This document shows positions 1-8,985 of a stretch of DNA of 38,551 bases, piece by piece. The DNA is from Gammaproteobacteria bacterium. Lineage in GTDB: Bacteria; Pseudomonadota; Gammaproteobacteria; Pseudomonadales; Azotimanducaceae. Within the stretch, counting starts at the first letter, position 1. Every line of letters starts with the position of its first letter. Position numbers and translations under genes: made by a program. The stretch covers positions 23,398 to 61,948 of the forward strand of contig PCCE01000029.1 in assembly GCA_002731575.1 (NCBI GenBank). The letters are read 5' to 3'. Below the pieces are notes generated by a model. That model was not told where the DNA came from. It saw nothing but the letters and a program-made list of their open reading frames with translations, and did not search any database.

Positions 1-915
1 GGTACGGATTTTCAGAAAGAGAAATTTCTTACACCATTGCTGAACGGTGAAAAGCGCATTTGTTACTCCATGACGGAAAAAGCAGCTGGCGCAGACGCCA
101 CCGGCATGCAAACCACTGCCGTTCTCGATGGCGATGAATGGGTGCTCAACGGTGAGAAGTGGTTCAGCTCTTCCGCCAGCGTAGCGGATATTGCGGTAGT
201 CATGGCCAAGACGGACCCGGACGCGGCGCGGCATGAACAATACAGTACGTTTATTGTAGAACTGCCGAACCCCGGCTATCACATTGTGCGCAATATCGAG
301 ACCATGCAGCCGCACACCGAGCTGGGTCTGAAACTGGGCGGCAGCCACTCTGAAATTAAGATCGACAACCTGCGCGTGCCACGGGAAAACATCCTCGGTG
401 GTCAGGGTCAGGGCTTTAACATGGGTCAGCACCGTTTGGCCTATGGGCGTCTGCGTCATGGCATGCACAATGTCGCCATGGCACAGCGCGCATTGGATCT
501 CGCTGCCAAGCATGTAGTGAGCCGCAGCACCTTTGGTGAGCGTCTGGCCGATCGCCAAGGCGTGCGCTGGATGCTGGCGGATTGCGCAGCAGAGATATAT
601 AAGGCGCGTTTGATGTTACTGCATATTGCCTATAAAGCTGAAAATGGTATGGATCTGCGCAACGAAAATGGCATCGCCAAGGTGTTCCTCGCCAACATGG
701 TGCACCAAGTCGTAGACACCGCCCTACAGCTGCACGGCGCCTTGGGCTACAGCCACGACACGCCACTAGCACGCTGGTATACGGGTATTCGCTCCCAACG
801 TTTGGTGGATGGTCCAGACGAAGTACACCGCTGGCGCACAGGTGCAAACGTCATCAAGGCGTTTGAGAAGCACGGTACTACCGCATCGGTCTGCGGCGGC
901 GCGCTGTTCGAGTAG
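1..915 (+). CDS. Acyl-CoA dehydrogenase (5' end outside window)
   Basis: This is the C-terminal ~300 residues of an FAD-dependent acyl-CoA dehydrogenase, which makes the alpha-beta double bond in an acyl-CoA and passes electrons to ETF. The frame is open from base 1 without a start, so the gene begins upstream. Visible family features are the middle beta-barrel region (ICYSMTEKAAGAD, then LNGEKWFSS), the loop ending in GLKLGGSHSEI, and the C-terminal helical bundle with the R-x-x-FG signature (SRSTFGERLADRQ) followed by LQLHGALGYSHDTPLARWYTGIR. The sequence most resembles the ACAD10/ACAD11-like branch, so a branched or long-chain substrate is possible, but substrate cannot be read from sequence. 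It ends with TAG at 913. The CoA-ester genes at 13-18 kb could share a pathway, but they are not adjacent. Confidence 0.93.
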   Translation, partial: GTDFQKEKFLTPLLNGEKRICYSMTEKAAGADATGMQTTAVLDGDEWVLNGEKWFSSSASVADIAVVMAKTDPDAARHEQYSTFIVELPNPGYHIVRNIETMQPHTELGLKLGGSHSEIKIDNLRVPRENILGGQGQGFNMGQHRLAYGRLRHGMHNVAMAQRALDLAAKHVVSRSTFGERLADRQGVRWMLADCAAEIYKARLMLLHIAYKAENGMDLRNENGIAKVFLANMVHQVVDTALQLHGALGYSHDTPLARWYTGIRSQRLVDGPDEVHRWRTGANVIKAFEKHGTTASVCGGALFE

Positions 916-1017
916 CACTAGCAACGGTTTGCACTTCGGCGCAGGCAGCGCCTACTCGGCTCAGTTCTACCGCCTGGGCCGGGCCGATCATTTGCGGTAT
1001 GCCTGCCCTCACTGTAG

Positions 1018-1036
1018 CGTTAACTCATAGTTAACG
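1018..1036. promoter_or_regulatory. Perfect inverted repeat upstream of PEBP lipoprotein gene
   Basis: CGTTAAC, five bases (TCATA), then GTTAACG form a perfect 7-bp inverted repeat 14 bases before the ATG at 1051. No T-run follows on either strand, so it is not a rho-independent terminator. It could be an operator or a stem near the start codon. The structure is seen; the function is inferred. Confidence 0.4.
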
Positions 1037-1050
1037 ACCAGGGCTCGGGC

Positions 1051-1953
1051 ATGCCTCTACGATTCTTTGGCTCTATGCTTATTGGCCTGCTGCTCTGCTC
1101 CTGTGGCGGCAGTGGCAGCGCAGCTGGCGCAGAAGCGGCTTTTACAGCGAATACTCCGCCGACTATTTCTGGTGCAGAGGAAACCTCACTTATCGAGAAT
1201 ACCATCCAAGTCATGTCCATTGCGGCGCGTGACGCCGACGGGGATACCCTACGCTTCAGTCTGAGTGGTGATGATGCACAGTTGTTGAGTATCGATGAAG
1301 ACGGTGCGCTCAGCTTTGCTACAGCACCGGACTTCGAAGCTCCCGCAGATACTGACGGTGACAACATTTACGTTATCTCGGTCAGGGTTTCCGATGGCAG
1401 CGCGGACGCCGATTTGGCGGTTACGGTCACTGTGACCAACGACCCCGCTGACGACTTTCAGCTCGCTGCGTCGGGCTTCGCCACAGGCACGGCCATCCCG
1501 CTTATTCACGCCTGCGCGGAGCAAGGCGGCAACAACTATTCACCCCAGTTAAGCTGGCTCAACGCGCCAAGCGAAACTGCAGGTTTTGCCTTAGTCATCG
1601 ATGACGAGACTGCCCCATGTGGCACTGACGCCAACGCCTGTGTGCACTGGAACTTGTTCAACATCGATGCTTCAATCAGTGCACTGGAAGAGGATGTAGA
1701 CCCAGCGACATTGGTCGATGCCACGGGCTTCAGCGCTGCTGTTGAAGGCCTGACCTATGTCGGCAGCAACAACTATGAAGGCCCATGTCCGCCTGCTGGC
1801 AACGAGCACACCTATACCTTCATGCTCTACGCTCTGAGCGCCGATCAACCCGCCATGACGCGGCTAGACGCGCTTACCCGCAGCGAGTTCGAAGAGGCCT
1901 ACACGGACAACATCCTAGGTCAGGCTGGGATTACGGGCAGATTCTCGAACTAA
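1051..1953 (+). CDS. Lipoprotein with cadherin-like repeat and C-terminal PEBP (YbhB/YbcL) domain
   Basis: The 300-residue product starts with a lipoprotein signal (hydrophobic residues 4-15, lipobox LCSC, Cys18). Residues ~35-130 look like one cadherin/Ig-like repeat: TPPTISG, then AARDADGDTLRFSLSGDD, APDFEAPADTDGDN and a closing VTVTVTNDP. Residues ~135-300 are a phosphatidylethanolamine-binding-protein domain of the bacterial YbhB/YbcL type (NNYSPQLSWLNAP, FALVIDDETAP, VHWNLFNI, YEGPCPPAGNEHTYTFMLYAL). Bacterial PEBP proteins are usually single-domain; the biochemical role of most is unknown. The domain layout suggests a membrane-anchored periplasmic or surface protein with a Ca2+-binding spacer. 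Start is the ATG with a suitable signal peptide. No operon partner is evident. Confidence 0.85.
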   Translation: MPLRFFGSMLIGLLLCSCGGSGSAAGAEAAFTANTPPTISGAEETSLIENTIQVMSIAARDADGDTLRFSLSGDDAQLLSIDEDGALSFATAPDFEAPADTDGDNIYVISVRVSDGSADADLAVTVTVTNDPADDFQLAASGFATGTAIPLIHACAEQGGNNYSPQLSWLNAPSETAGFALVIDDETAPCGTDANACVHWNLFNIDASISALEEDVDPATLVDATGFSAAVEGLTYVGSNNYEGPCPPAGNEHTYTFMLYALSADQPAMTRLDALTRSEFEEAYTDNILGQAGITGRFSN

Positions 1954-1968
1954 GTTAGGGTCACCGCG

Positions 1969-2562
1969 CTATCGTGCAGCCCGGTACATGGGATGCATCG
2001 GCGGCGAGGTTTCGGTTTGGATGCGGGCGGTGACCTCAAAACCGTGGCGCTCATACAGCGAAATGTTGGCTGGATTTGAGGATTCCAAATACGCGGGCAA
2101 GTGCTGCTCATCACAGCGATCAAGCGCATGCTTCATCAACTCTGCACCGATGCCACGGCCCTGATGGTGCGGATCAACCCCAATCAGCGGTAGATACCAG
2201 CAAGGCTCGGTAGGATGGTGGCTTTCCATTTCCCCTAGCATGGCGACAACTTCATTGAGCCGTGGCTGGGGTACCAATTGAGTGAGCATTTCACCCACAA
2301 CTTCTTCAGCTTGCTCATCTTCGTGACCCGGCGGCACCCATAGAGCGGCACCGGCATAGTCGGCAGCCTGAAACGCTGTGCCTGCCGCAAAGGCTGGTCC
2401 ACCAAATTGTGCAAAAAAGTTCGCAGCGTGAGTGAGATATGTGTGGGCCTTGGGCAAGATCCAGCGAATTATTGGATCTGCTGCAAAGGCCGCCACGATG
2501 GCATTGAGGGCAACGGCTTTTTCATCCATTGGCACAACGGCTACGGTGGGTTTATCGGTCAT
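1969..2562 (-). CDS. GNAT-family N-acetyltransferase
   Basis: A 197-residue acetyl-CoA-dependent acyltransferase. The acetyl-CoA binding motif A is clear near the C-terminus (IGVDPHHQGRGIGAELMKHA), followed by LESSNPANISLYERHGFEV, the usual motif B region. The N-terminal half (VALNAIVAAFAADPIIRWILP) resembles GNATs found near toxin-acetylating or metabolite-acetylating enzymes, but substrate is unknown. An upstream in-frame ATG lies at 2586; I prefer the ATG at 2562 because an AGGA element sits about 6 bases before it and the first eight residues of the longer form look unlike a protein start. It lies 47 bases downstream of the metallopeptidase gene on the same strand, so the two may be co-transcribed. 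Confidence 0.88.
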   Translation of the reverse strand: MTDKPTVAVVPMDEKAVALNAIVAAFAADPIIRWILPKAHTYLTHAANFFAQFGGPAFAAGTAFQAADYAGAALWVPPGHEDEQAEEVVGEMLTQLVPQPRLNEVVAMLGEMESHHPTEPCWYLPLIGVDPHHQGRGIGAELMKHALDRCDEQHLPAYLESSNPANISLYERHGFEVTARIQTETSPPMHPMYRAAR

Positions 2563-2609
2563 TGGGGTTCCTCGTTCTTGCTTCATACATTATCCGCTTA
2601 TCGTGCTAC

Positions 2610-3332
2610 TCATAGCGTTAAGCGCCAGCCATTGTCTTTTAGCCATTTGCGGTTCACTCGGTACTGTGGATCTACACGTTGCACCTCTAACCAAAAGCGT
2701 TTGCTATGGTTCATCTCCAGCAGGTGGCAAAGTTCGTGAATGACCACATAGTCCATTATGTGCATGGGGGCGTGAATCAAACGCCAATTCAATTGCACAC
2801 TGCCATCGGGCTTACAGCTACCCCAGCGTGCTCGGTAATCCTTGATTTGCACAGCAGTTGGCATAACGCCAACTTTTTGTTTGTACACATTGATGCAGAA
2901 ATTCAGCTCTTGTACGGCCAACCGAAACAGCCACTGTTCGATCAGCGCGCGCAGCTGGTCGGCATCACCAAGTAAGTCGCGCGGAGCCTGCAGCACCAGT
3001 TTGCCCGCGTTTTCGGCGATGGCGACGGCCACGGTTTGATGTAGCTCTAGCACCAAGTCGCGGCCCTGCACTGGTATCAGACTGCCGTTGCCAAGTGCCG
3101 CATTACGCTGGTTTTGCAGCGCTAGATCCCGACGCTTTTGTTCCGCAACGGCCAACTTTTGTTCGATCCAATGGGTTTTTTCCGCAACCAGTTCGCGTAT
3201 GCGCGAGGCCGACAGATCCTGTGGCACACGAACCGATGCGCCATCTAAATCGACTTTAATCGCCGCAGTTTTACGACGCGCAGAACGGATGATCGTCATC
3301 TCAAAGTTGTCGAATACGAGTATTTCGGCCAT
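2610..3332 (-). CDS. YgjP-like zinc metallopeptidase (DUF45 / M48-related)
   Basis: A 240-residue protein of the YgjP/DUF45 family. The family signature is complete: RARWGSCKPDGSVQLNWRLIHAP, then the zinc motif HELCH (VVIHELCHLLEMNHSKRFW), with the third metal ligand expected in NHSKRFW. The N-terminal part has the usual charged, strand-rich region (IRSARRKTAAIKVDLDGASVRVP) and a helical segment EKTHWIEQKLAVAEQKRRD. Members are single-domain, probably cytosolic peptidases of unknown substrate, often near restriction or helicase genes; no such neighbour is seen here. A TTG at 3362 would add ten residues; the ATG at 3332 is preferred although neither has a strong Shine-Dalgarno. Confidence 0.88.
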   Translation of the reverse strand: MAEILVFDNFEMTIIRSARRKTAAIKVDLDGASVRVPQDLSASRIRELVAEKTHWIEQKLAVAEQKRRDLALQNQRNAALGNGSLIPVQGRDLVLELHQTVAVAIAENAGKLVLQAPRDLLGDADQLRALIEQWLFRLAVQELNFCINVYKQKVGVMPTAVQIKDYRARWGSCKPDGSVQLNWRLIHAPMHIMDYVVIHELCHLLEMNHSKRFWLEVQRVDPQYRVNRKWLKDNGWRLTL

Positions 3333-3451
3333 AACCACATTGTGACCGGAAATCTTGCGCAAGCGATATGTTTCACGGAAACTTTTTATTCAGCAGCGCA
3401 CAGGTTAAATGTCTTAAACGTCGGTTAACCAAACTAACCAGCGGGCAAAGG

Positions 3452-5221
3452 ATGAAAAAACGCAGCACCAATAGCAGCAGCCGCAGCAGCTGCAACAAAA
3501 AGAAAGGACACGCAACGGCGAGTTCCGATGCTGGGCTCTTAAACAGCCTTAGACCCCTTTCAGTCCGTATGGTTATATCGCTGGCGCTTATTCTGCTGAG
3601 CGCCTGCGGAGGTGGCGGTGGGGGCGGAAGCAATCCACTGCCACTTAACCTAAACCCAGTGCCCGCCAATGGCCAAACTAACCCGATGACGCCTGCCGGC
3701 GGCGCAAATTTCATCAGCGGTAACTTTCTCGATTCATCTGTGTACAAAGATTCCTGTGGCGACCCCAGAACCAACAGCGGCGGCGAGTTTTTCCCTGATC
3801 TGTTAGGCACTTTTGAAGACGAAGGATTCTGGCTGCGATCATGGTCAAACGAAACCTATCTTTGGTATGACGAAATTGTCGACGTCGACCCTGCCCTGTA
3901 TGCCGCTTCCGCGACGGGGGTGGTCGATTACTTCAATTTGCTGGTAACCCCAGAGAGGACTCCATCTGGCAACCCCAAGGACCGCTTCCACTTCACTGAA
4001 GATACCGCCGAATATGAGGCCCAGAGTAGGGAGGGTAGCTCGTCGGGCTATGGCGCACTGTTTCGGATCATTTCGGGCGACATACCCAGAGAACTGGTCG
4101 TGGCACTGGTTAATGCAGATTCTCCAGCCGCTGCTGCCGGCCTTGAGCGCGGCACGCGCATCATTGGGGTAGACAGCGCAGGCCTCGTCTACGGCATCGA
4201 TACGGACACGTTAAACGCTGGGCTGTTTCCGGGACGCGTAGGCGAGCCACATATTTTTGAAGTATTGGATCCGGAAGCCGAGGAGTCCCGTACGATAACA
4301 ATGACATCGGCAGAAATAACCATCGATCCCGTGCCTATGGACATCATTCTCGCCACGGACACAGGCAACGTCGGCTACCTGCTGTTCACTGACCACATCA
4401 TGCCGGCAGAGCAGAAACTGGTGGATGCGATTGACCGCATGGGTGCAGCCAACATAACGGACTTAGTGCTGGATTTGCGCTACAACCCTGGCGGTTTTTT
4501 ATACTTGGCCAGTCAGTTGGCCTATATGATCGCCGGACCAAGTGTCAGCGGACGTACATTTGGCACCTTGGAGTTCAATGACAAAAACCCGGGCTTCAAT
4601 CCCATTACCGGTGAGCCAATCGGCCCATCTAGGTTCGAGACGCAAACCTACGCGGCTGAGCCAAGAGGAGCGTTACTGCCGACACTTAACTTGCCCAGCC
4701 AGCGGGTCTTTGTGCTCACCACCAGAGCTACTTGCTCGGCCTCGGAGGCCATCATAAATGGCCTCAGCGGCGTCGGCATCGAAGTCATTCAAATGGGCAC
4801 ATCAACTTGTGGCAAACCCTACGGTTTCTACCCGCAAGATAATTGTGGCACGACGTATTTCACCACACAGTTTCGTGCGGTAAACGCAGCGGGATTTGGC
4901 GATTACCCCGACGGTTTCTCGCCCAGCGATAGCAGCGACGCGGCGGTTGGCGCTAGTCTGCCGGGCTGCCAAGTAACAGAAGACTTCTCGCCACTAGGTG
5001 TGGCTGAAGAACCCTTACTCGCAAAGGCACTGGCCTATCGTGATGACCCCGACACCTGCAGTGTACAAATGATATCCGCAAACCCTACGGTAGCCGGGCC
5101 AAATGCACTAACTTCATCAACAGCCGATGCTAACCCAACGGCTTCGAGTGGTGTTCCGGCAAGACTGGTCCTAAGTCGAAGTGGTAGCTCGGCCATGTGG
5201 CTGCAGCGGCCAGAGTTATAA
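3452..5221 (+). CDS. S41-family (C-terminal processing) peptidase lipoprotein
   Basis: Secreted serine peptidase of family S41. Numbering below is from the first possible ATG at 3368. A lipoprotein signal with lipobox LLSAC (Cys80) is followed by a Gly-rich linker, an N-terminal helical domain (~145-200), a PDZ-like region (~225-310, ADSPAAAAGLERGTRIIGV) and the protease core (~325-560). Core motifs are VLDLRYNPGG, the serine loop TCSASE (Ser457 expected nucleophile) and GKPYG (Lys483 expected general base), about 26 residues apart as in CtpA/Prc. Start choice is unsettled: ATGs at 3368, 3452 and 3569 are in frame, none with a good Shine-Dalgarno; 3452 gives a Lys/Ser-rich leader before the signal, 3569 starts inside the signal. 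Its substrate is unknown. Confidence 0.85.
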   Translation: MKKRSTNSSSRSSCNKKKGHATASSDAGLLNSLRPLSVRMVISLALILLSACGGGGGGGSNPLPLNLNPVPANGQTNPMTPAGGANFISGNFLDSSVYKDSCGDPRTNSGGEFFPDLLGTFEDEGFWLRSWSNETYLWYDEIVDVDPALYAASATGVVDYFNLLVTPERTPSGNPKDRFHFTEDTAEYEAQSREGSSSGYGALFRIISGDIPRELVVALVNADSPAAAAGLERGTRIIGVDSAGLVYGIDTDTLNAGLFPGRVGEPHIFEVLDPEAEESRTITMTSAEITIDPVPMDIILATDTGNVGYLLFTDHIMPAEQKLVDAIDRMGAANITDLVLDLRYNPGGFLYLASQLAYMIAGPSVSGRTFGTLEFNDKNPGFNPITGEPIGPSRFETQTYAAEPRGALLPTLNLPSQRVFVLTTRATCSASEAIINGLSGVGIEVIQMGTSTCGKPYGFYPQDNCGTTYFTTQFRAVNAAGFGDYPDGFSPSDSSDAAVGASLPGCQVTEDFSPLGVAEEPLLAKALAYRDDPDTCSVQMISANPTVAGPNALTSSTADANPTASSGVPARLVLSRSGSSAMWLQRPEL

Positions 5222-5335
5222 ACCAGCAGACCTGCTGTACAACCTTCAATAACAAACAGACTGTGGCGTCTACTGAAAGTTTGTGCCACTGTTTCCCCGA
5301 AAGAGTGAGGCGTTAATCAACGTTGGGGATGGATC

Positions 5336-6028
5336 ATGAAAACACCTAATAAATCTATTCTGCTTGTCGAAGATCATCAGGAACTGGCCGAAACCGTTGG
5401 CGCTTATCTGGAAGCCAGCGGCTATATTGTCGACTACGCCACCGATGGTTTGACAGCCATGCACTTGGGCGTCACCAACATTTACGAAGCCATCGTCCTC
5501 GACGTTATGCTACCGGGGGTAGATGGCCTAACGGTGTGTCGAAGACTGCGCGACGATGCCAATGTCACTACGCCCATCATCATGCTCACGGCTCGCGATC
5601 AGCTCAGCGACAAGCTCAAGGGATTCGAATCTGGGGCCGACGACTACTTAATCAAGCCCTTTGATATGCCCGAACTGGAGGCCAGACTGGAAGCCGTGAT
5701 CCGCCGCAGTCAGCATCTTGAAAAAGAATATACGGTAGGTGGCCTAACCCTGAATCTGGACACTATGGAGGTCGTTCGTGATGAACAGCCGCTAACGCTA
5801 TCGCGCACGCTGTTCAACATTTTGCATGTGCTAATCCGCGAATCGCCCAAAGTTGTCACACGGGCAGCTTTAGAGCGGGAACTGTGGGGCGACGAGCCAC
5901 CAGACAGCGATACCCTGCGTAGCCACATTTATAACCTGCGTCGCATTATCGACCGACCTTTCGACGAGGCGCTGCTGCAAACTCGACAGGGTCAGGGTTA
6001 CTGCCTGCGCAAAGCTGCGGCAGAATAA
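5336..6028 (+). CDS. OmpR/PhoB-family two-component response regulator
   Basis: A 230-residue transcription factor. The receiver domain (residues ~6-120) has the acidic pair ED at 12-13, phosphoacceptor Asp56 (IVLDVMLPG), switch Thr85 (MLTAR) and Lys107 (YLIKPF). The winged-helix DNA-binding domain (~130-225) ends in LRSHIYNLRRIID and TRQGQGYCL, typical of the OmpR branch. A GGGGATGG Shine-Dalgarno precedes the ATG. The likely partner kinase is not next to it: the only histidine kinase here is encoded at 7546-8883 on the other strand, with the photolyase gene between them. This suggests a split two-component system that could control the photolyase and neighbouring lipid genes; that link is inferred from position. 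Confidence 0.92.
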   Translation: MKTPNKSILLVEDHQELAETVGAYLEASGYIVDYATDGLTAMHLGVTNIYEAIVLDVMLPGVDGLTVCRRLRDDANVTTPIIMLTARDQLSDKLKGFESGADDYLIKPFDMPELEARLEAVIRRSQHLEKEYTVGGLTLNLDTMEVVRDEQPLTLSRTLFNILHVLIRESPKVVTRAALERELWGDEPPDSDTLRSHIYNLRRIIDRPFDEALLQTRQGQGYCLRKAAAE

Positions 6029-6129
6029 TATTCACGGTGCAACCCTGTTGACAGAACAACGACACCTGCGGGTTTAACGTCGCGTTTTAGCTGCAGCGCA
6101 GCAATGTTCTAGTTCATTTGGGAAGAATC

Positions 6130-7536
6130 ATGTCCAATCACCTTGTTTGGTTTCGCTCTGATTTGCGCGTGCTGGACAATCCGGCCCTATCTACCGCTGC
6201 CAAATCTGGTCAGGTTATCGGGCTGTTTCTACTCGCACCCAAGCAATGGCAAGAGCACGGCCTCGCAGCGAAAAAGATCGCCTTTGTGCTGCGCAGCGTC
6301 GATGCCCTTTCCCAGCGTCTAGCGGCACTTGGCATCGCAACCAGGATCATCGTCGCCGACCGCTTTGCCGATGCACCCCAGCAGGTACTGCAAGCTGCCC
6401 AAGCCGTACAGGCCAGCAAGGTCTTCTGGAACGACGAAATCGCCATAGACGAGCAGCGGCGCGACAACGCCGTAGCGCAAGCGTTGACCGCTAGTGGCAT
6501 CGCTGTAGAGCGACACCAAGCGTTTACCGGTCTGCCGCCGGGCAGCGTATGTAAACCCGATGGCAGCGCCTATTCGGTGTTCACACCCTTCAAAAAACGC
6601 TGGATCAGCATCGCCATGGAACAAGGTATTAACCCACTGCCGGCTCCTACAGCCCAGGGTCCAGTAGTAGACGCCGCAACCGTGCCCGATCCCCTAAATG
6701 GCGTAGATAAATTTTTGGGCGCAGATTTTTGGCCTGGCGGTGAGGAACGCGCACTTGCCCAACTTACCCAGTTCACCGCTGAGGCGGTGGCAGCCTACGA
6801 TACTGACCGCGACCTGCCCAACCTAGCGGGCACTAGCAAACTGTCACCACATTTGGCTGCTGGCACCCTCTCCGCTAATCAATGCCTAGAAGCCGCACAG
6901 CAAAACAATGACGGCAAACTCAGCGGCGGCGTTAGCGGCATCGATACTTGGATCAGCGAGATTATCTGGCGCGACTTTTATAACCATATTTTGGCCGAAC
7001 ACCCTCGGCTGGCTATGGGCAGGGCGTTCAAGGCAGAAACTGACCAACTACCGTGGAACCACAGTCAGGAGCAACTGCAGCGCTGGCAGCAGGGTGAGAC
7101 GGGATTCCCCTTTGTCGATGCAGGCATGCGCCAACTGAACCGCACGGGTTGGATGCATAACCGGTTGCGCATGGTCACGGCGCAGTTTTTGGCCAAACAT
7201 CTGTTTCTCGACTGGCGCTTAGGTGAAGCCTACTTTATGAGCCAGTTGGTGGATGGAGACTTCGCCGCAAACAACGGTGGCTGGCAATGGAGCGCCTCGA
7301 CGGGCACCGATGCGGTGCCGTATTTCCGTATCTTTAACCCGGTAAGGCAGGCCGAACGCTTCGACCCCGAGGGCGAGTTTGTGCGGCAAATGATTCCTGA
7401 GCTCTCCGACACCAACGCTAAACAAGCGCTGGAACCTTGGAAATTTGGTGGTGTCGGCAACTACCCGGAACCGATGATAGATCTGCGTGAGGCGCGTGAT
7501 CGTACGCTGGCGATTTGGAAGCACGCTAGGGCCTAA
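6130..7536 (+). CDS. phrB: Deoxyribodipyrimidine photolyase (class I CPD photolyase)
   Basis: A 468-residue light-driven flavoenzyme that reverses cyclobutane pyrimidine dimers. The N-terminal antenna domain (HLVWFRSDLRVLDNPAL) has the MTHF-type photolyase look, and the C-terminal FAD-binding helical domain carries the strongly conserved TGFPFVDAGMRQLNRTGWMHNRLRM and NNGGWQWSASTGTDAVPYFRIFNP. FAD and lesion contacts are as in Escherichia coli PhrB rather than a cryptochrome. The start is the ATG at 6130, with GGAAG six bases upstream, not the TTG at 6118. It sits 101 bases after the response regulator on the same strand and ends 9 bases from the convergent kinase gene. Photolyase next to COG2907/DUF2878 genes is a known feature of light-stress clusters in proteobacteria. 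Confidence 0.95.
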   Translation: MSNHLVWFRSDLRVLDNPALSTAAKSGQVIGLFLLAPKQWQEHGLAAKKIAFVLRSVDALSQRLAALGIATRIIVADRFADAPQQVLQAAQAVQASKVFWNDEIAIDEQRRDNAVAQALTASGIAVERHQAFTGLPPGSVCKPDGSAYSVFTPFKKRWISIAMEQGINPLPAPTAQGPVVDAATVPDPLNGVDKFLGADFWPGGEERALAQLTQFTAEAVAAYDTDRDLPNLAGTSKLSPHLAAGTLSANQCLEAAQQNNDGKLSGGVSGIDTWISEIIWRDFYNHILAEHPRLAMGRAFKAETDQLPWNHSQEQLQRWQQGETGFPFVDAGMRQLNRTGWMHNRLRMVTAQFLAKHLFLDWRLGEAYFMSQLVDGDFAANNGGWQWSASTGTDAVPYFRIFNPVRQAERFDPEGEFVRQMIPELSDTNAKQALEPWKFGGVGNYPEPMIDLREARDRTLAIWKHARA

Positions 7537-7545
7537 CGGCAGGCC

Positions 7546-8883
7546 TTAGGCATCGAAGAACTCGATGGTGACTTCTGTTCCCTTGCCCACATTGCTCTGC
7601 ACGCGAATAGGCCAATCGAACTGGTGCACCAGACGGCGAACAATGGAAAGGCCCAAGCCATGCCCCATGCTGCTGGCACGGCTGCGCTCACCGCGGTAGA
7701 AGGGCTCAAAGGCATGCTGTAGCTCTTCTGGGCTCATGCCGATTCCAGTATCGATAACGCTTACCGAATTTTTGCTAATGCGCACAATCACCGAACCTTG
7801 TTGGGTGTAGTTAATGGCGTTACGCAGCAGATTAATCAGCACAATTTGAACCACCCGCGATGGCGACTTAACCCACAGTTGTGCCTGTTCGTCGATCGAT
7901 AGCTCTAGACCGCGCTGCTCTGCCATGGGCGCAACTTGCTCAACAAAGCTGGGGATCAATTCATTCAAACAGCGGATTTCATGAATACGCTCAACTTCCT
8001 CGCCGCGAGCCAGTAGCAATAGGGTTTCGATCAAGCCTTCCATGTCGTCGACTGTGCGCCGCATACGTGCAAAGGCCTTGATGTCGTCGTCGCTACGGTC
8101 GGCTTTGCGCTGCAACAAATCTAAAGAGCCTTTGAAGACCGCAATAGGGGTGCGCAGTTCATGGCTGGCGTCTCGGGTAAAAATACGCTCTCGCTCAATA
8201 AAAGTGTCGAGGCGTTCAGCAAAGCTGTCTATGGCGTCGATCATCACATCGACCTCGACATTTGCTAGCGCGCGCAGATCGCCCAGATCTACCGCGGGTT
8301 GGTTGTAGCCACCAAAGCGAAATTCCTCAAGGTAGTCGGCGAGCTTCACAATGGGCGAAATTGCACGGTGTGACAGGCGATAGGTAAGGAATGAAAAACC
8401 GTAGACCATGAGCAGGGCCACCGACAGCGGCAGAATACCAAAGTAAAACGCCAGCTGTGACACATCGTCACTGGCAAAGGTTAGGTATAAAACCGGGCCG
8501 CTGCCGCTAACCTGCTCGCTAACATAGAGCGTCGGGGTCTCAGAGCCAATGGTCACCCGCCCCATAAATCCCGGTAGTTGAGCTAACAGTTGAGGTGGCG
8601 GTGTTATGCCCTCACGAGTCTGGGTTATCTGTGTGTTCGTGGTTGGCGGGTCTACCAAGTATGCACGCATGTTGGCAGTATTTGGCAGCGGTTGCTCAGG
8701 GTTCTGTCGGTACAAATCCCAATAGTGGGCGGCTTCGTTTTCTAGCGCTTCGGTGATGAGAAAATCTTCGACAATGGTATTTGTAACGTAAATACCCGCA
8801 GCTACAGCCGCGCTGATCAATATCACCTGCAGCGCGACCACACGGCCGAGCTTGGTCATTAATCTGGTTCGTCGAATTTTCAC
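7546..8883 (-). CDS. Two-component sensor histidine kinase
   Basis: A 445-residue membrane kinase. Numbered from the chosen start, transmembrane segments lie at ~15-38 and ~144-169, enclosing a ~105-residue periplasmic sensor region with no recognised domain. A short HAMP-like linker follows, then the dimerisation/phosphoacceptor box FTRDASHELRTPIAVFKG (His241), the N box NLLRNAINYT, G1 DTGIGM and G2 GHGLGL of the HATPase domain. The start is GTG at 8883 because GGGGAAGG lies about 4 bases upstream; a TTG at 8898 is less likely. It converges on the photolyase with a 9-base gap and is the natural but non-adjacent partner of the regulator at 5336-6028. Confidence 0.93.
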   Translation of the reverse strand: MKIRRTRLMTKLGRVVALQVILISAAVAAGIYVTNTIVEDFLITEALENEAAHYWDLYRQNPEQPLPNTANMRAYLVDPPTTNTQITQTREGITPPPQLLAQLPGFMGRVTIGSETPTLYVSEQVSGSGPVLYLTFASDDVSQLAFYFGILPLSVALLMVYGFSFLTYRLSHRAISPIVKLADYLEEFRFGGYNQPAVDLGDLRALANVEVDVMIDAIDSFAERLDTFIERERIFTRDASHELRTPIAVFKGSLDLLQRKADRSDDDIKAFARMRRTVDDMEGLIETLLLLARGEEVERIHEIRCLNELIPSFVEQVAPMAEQRGLELSIDEQAQLWVKSPSRVVQIVLINLLRNAINYTQQGSVIVRISKNSVSVIDTGIGMSPEELQHAFEPFYRGERSRASSMGHGLGLSIVRRLVHQFDWPIRVQSNVGKGTEVTIEFFDA

Positions 8884-8985
8884 GCGCCTTCCCCGCAAGA
8901 CATTGATCTATGAATAGGAGTCTCCCGTCTCCCAACCTAGGCCGCCAAATGCTGCCATTGGTCAACGTGGATCATGACACATGCG

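Noticed and set aside
416-847. 143-codon minus-strand frame within the acyl-CoA dehydrogenase
   Set aside because: Cys/His/Arg-rich composition typical of an antisense shadow.
809-1030. 73-codon plus-strand frame overlapping the acyl-CoA dehydrogenase end
   Set aside because: Different frame from a confident gene, no start signal or recognisable features.
5222-5245. CAGCAG/CTGCTG stem after the S41 peptidase gene as a terminator
   Set aside because: Two-base loop and no T-tract; too weak to call.
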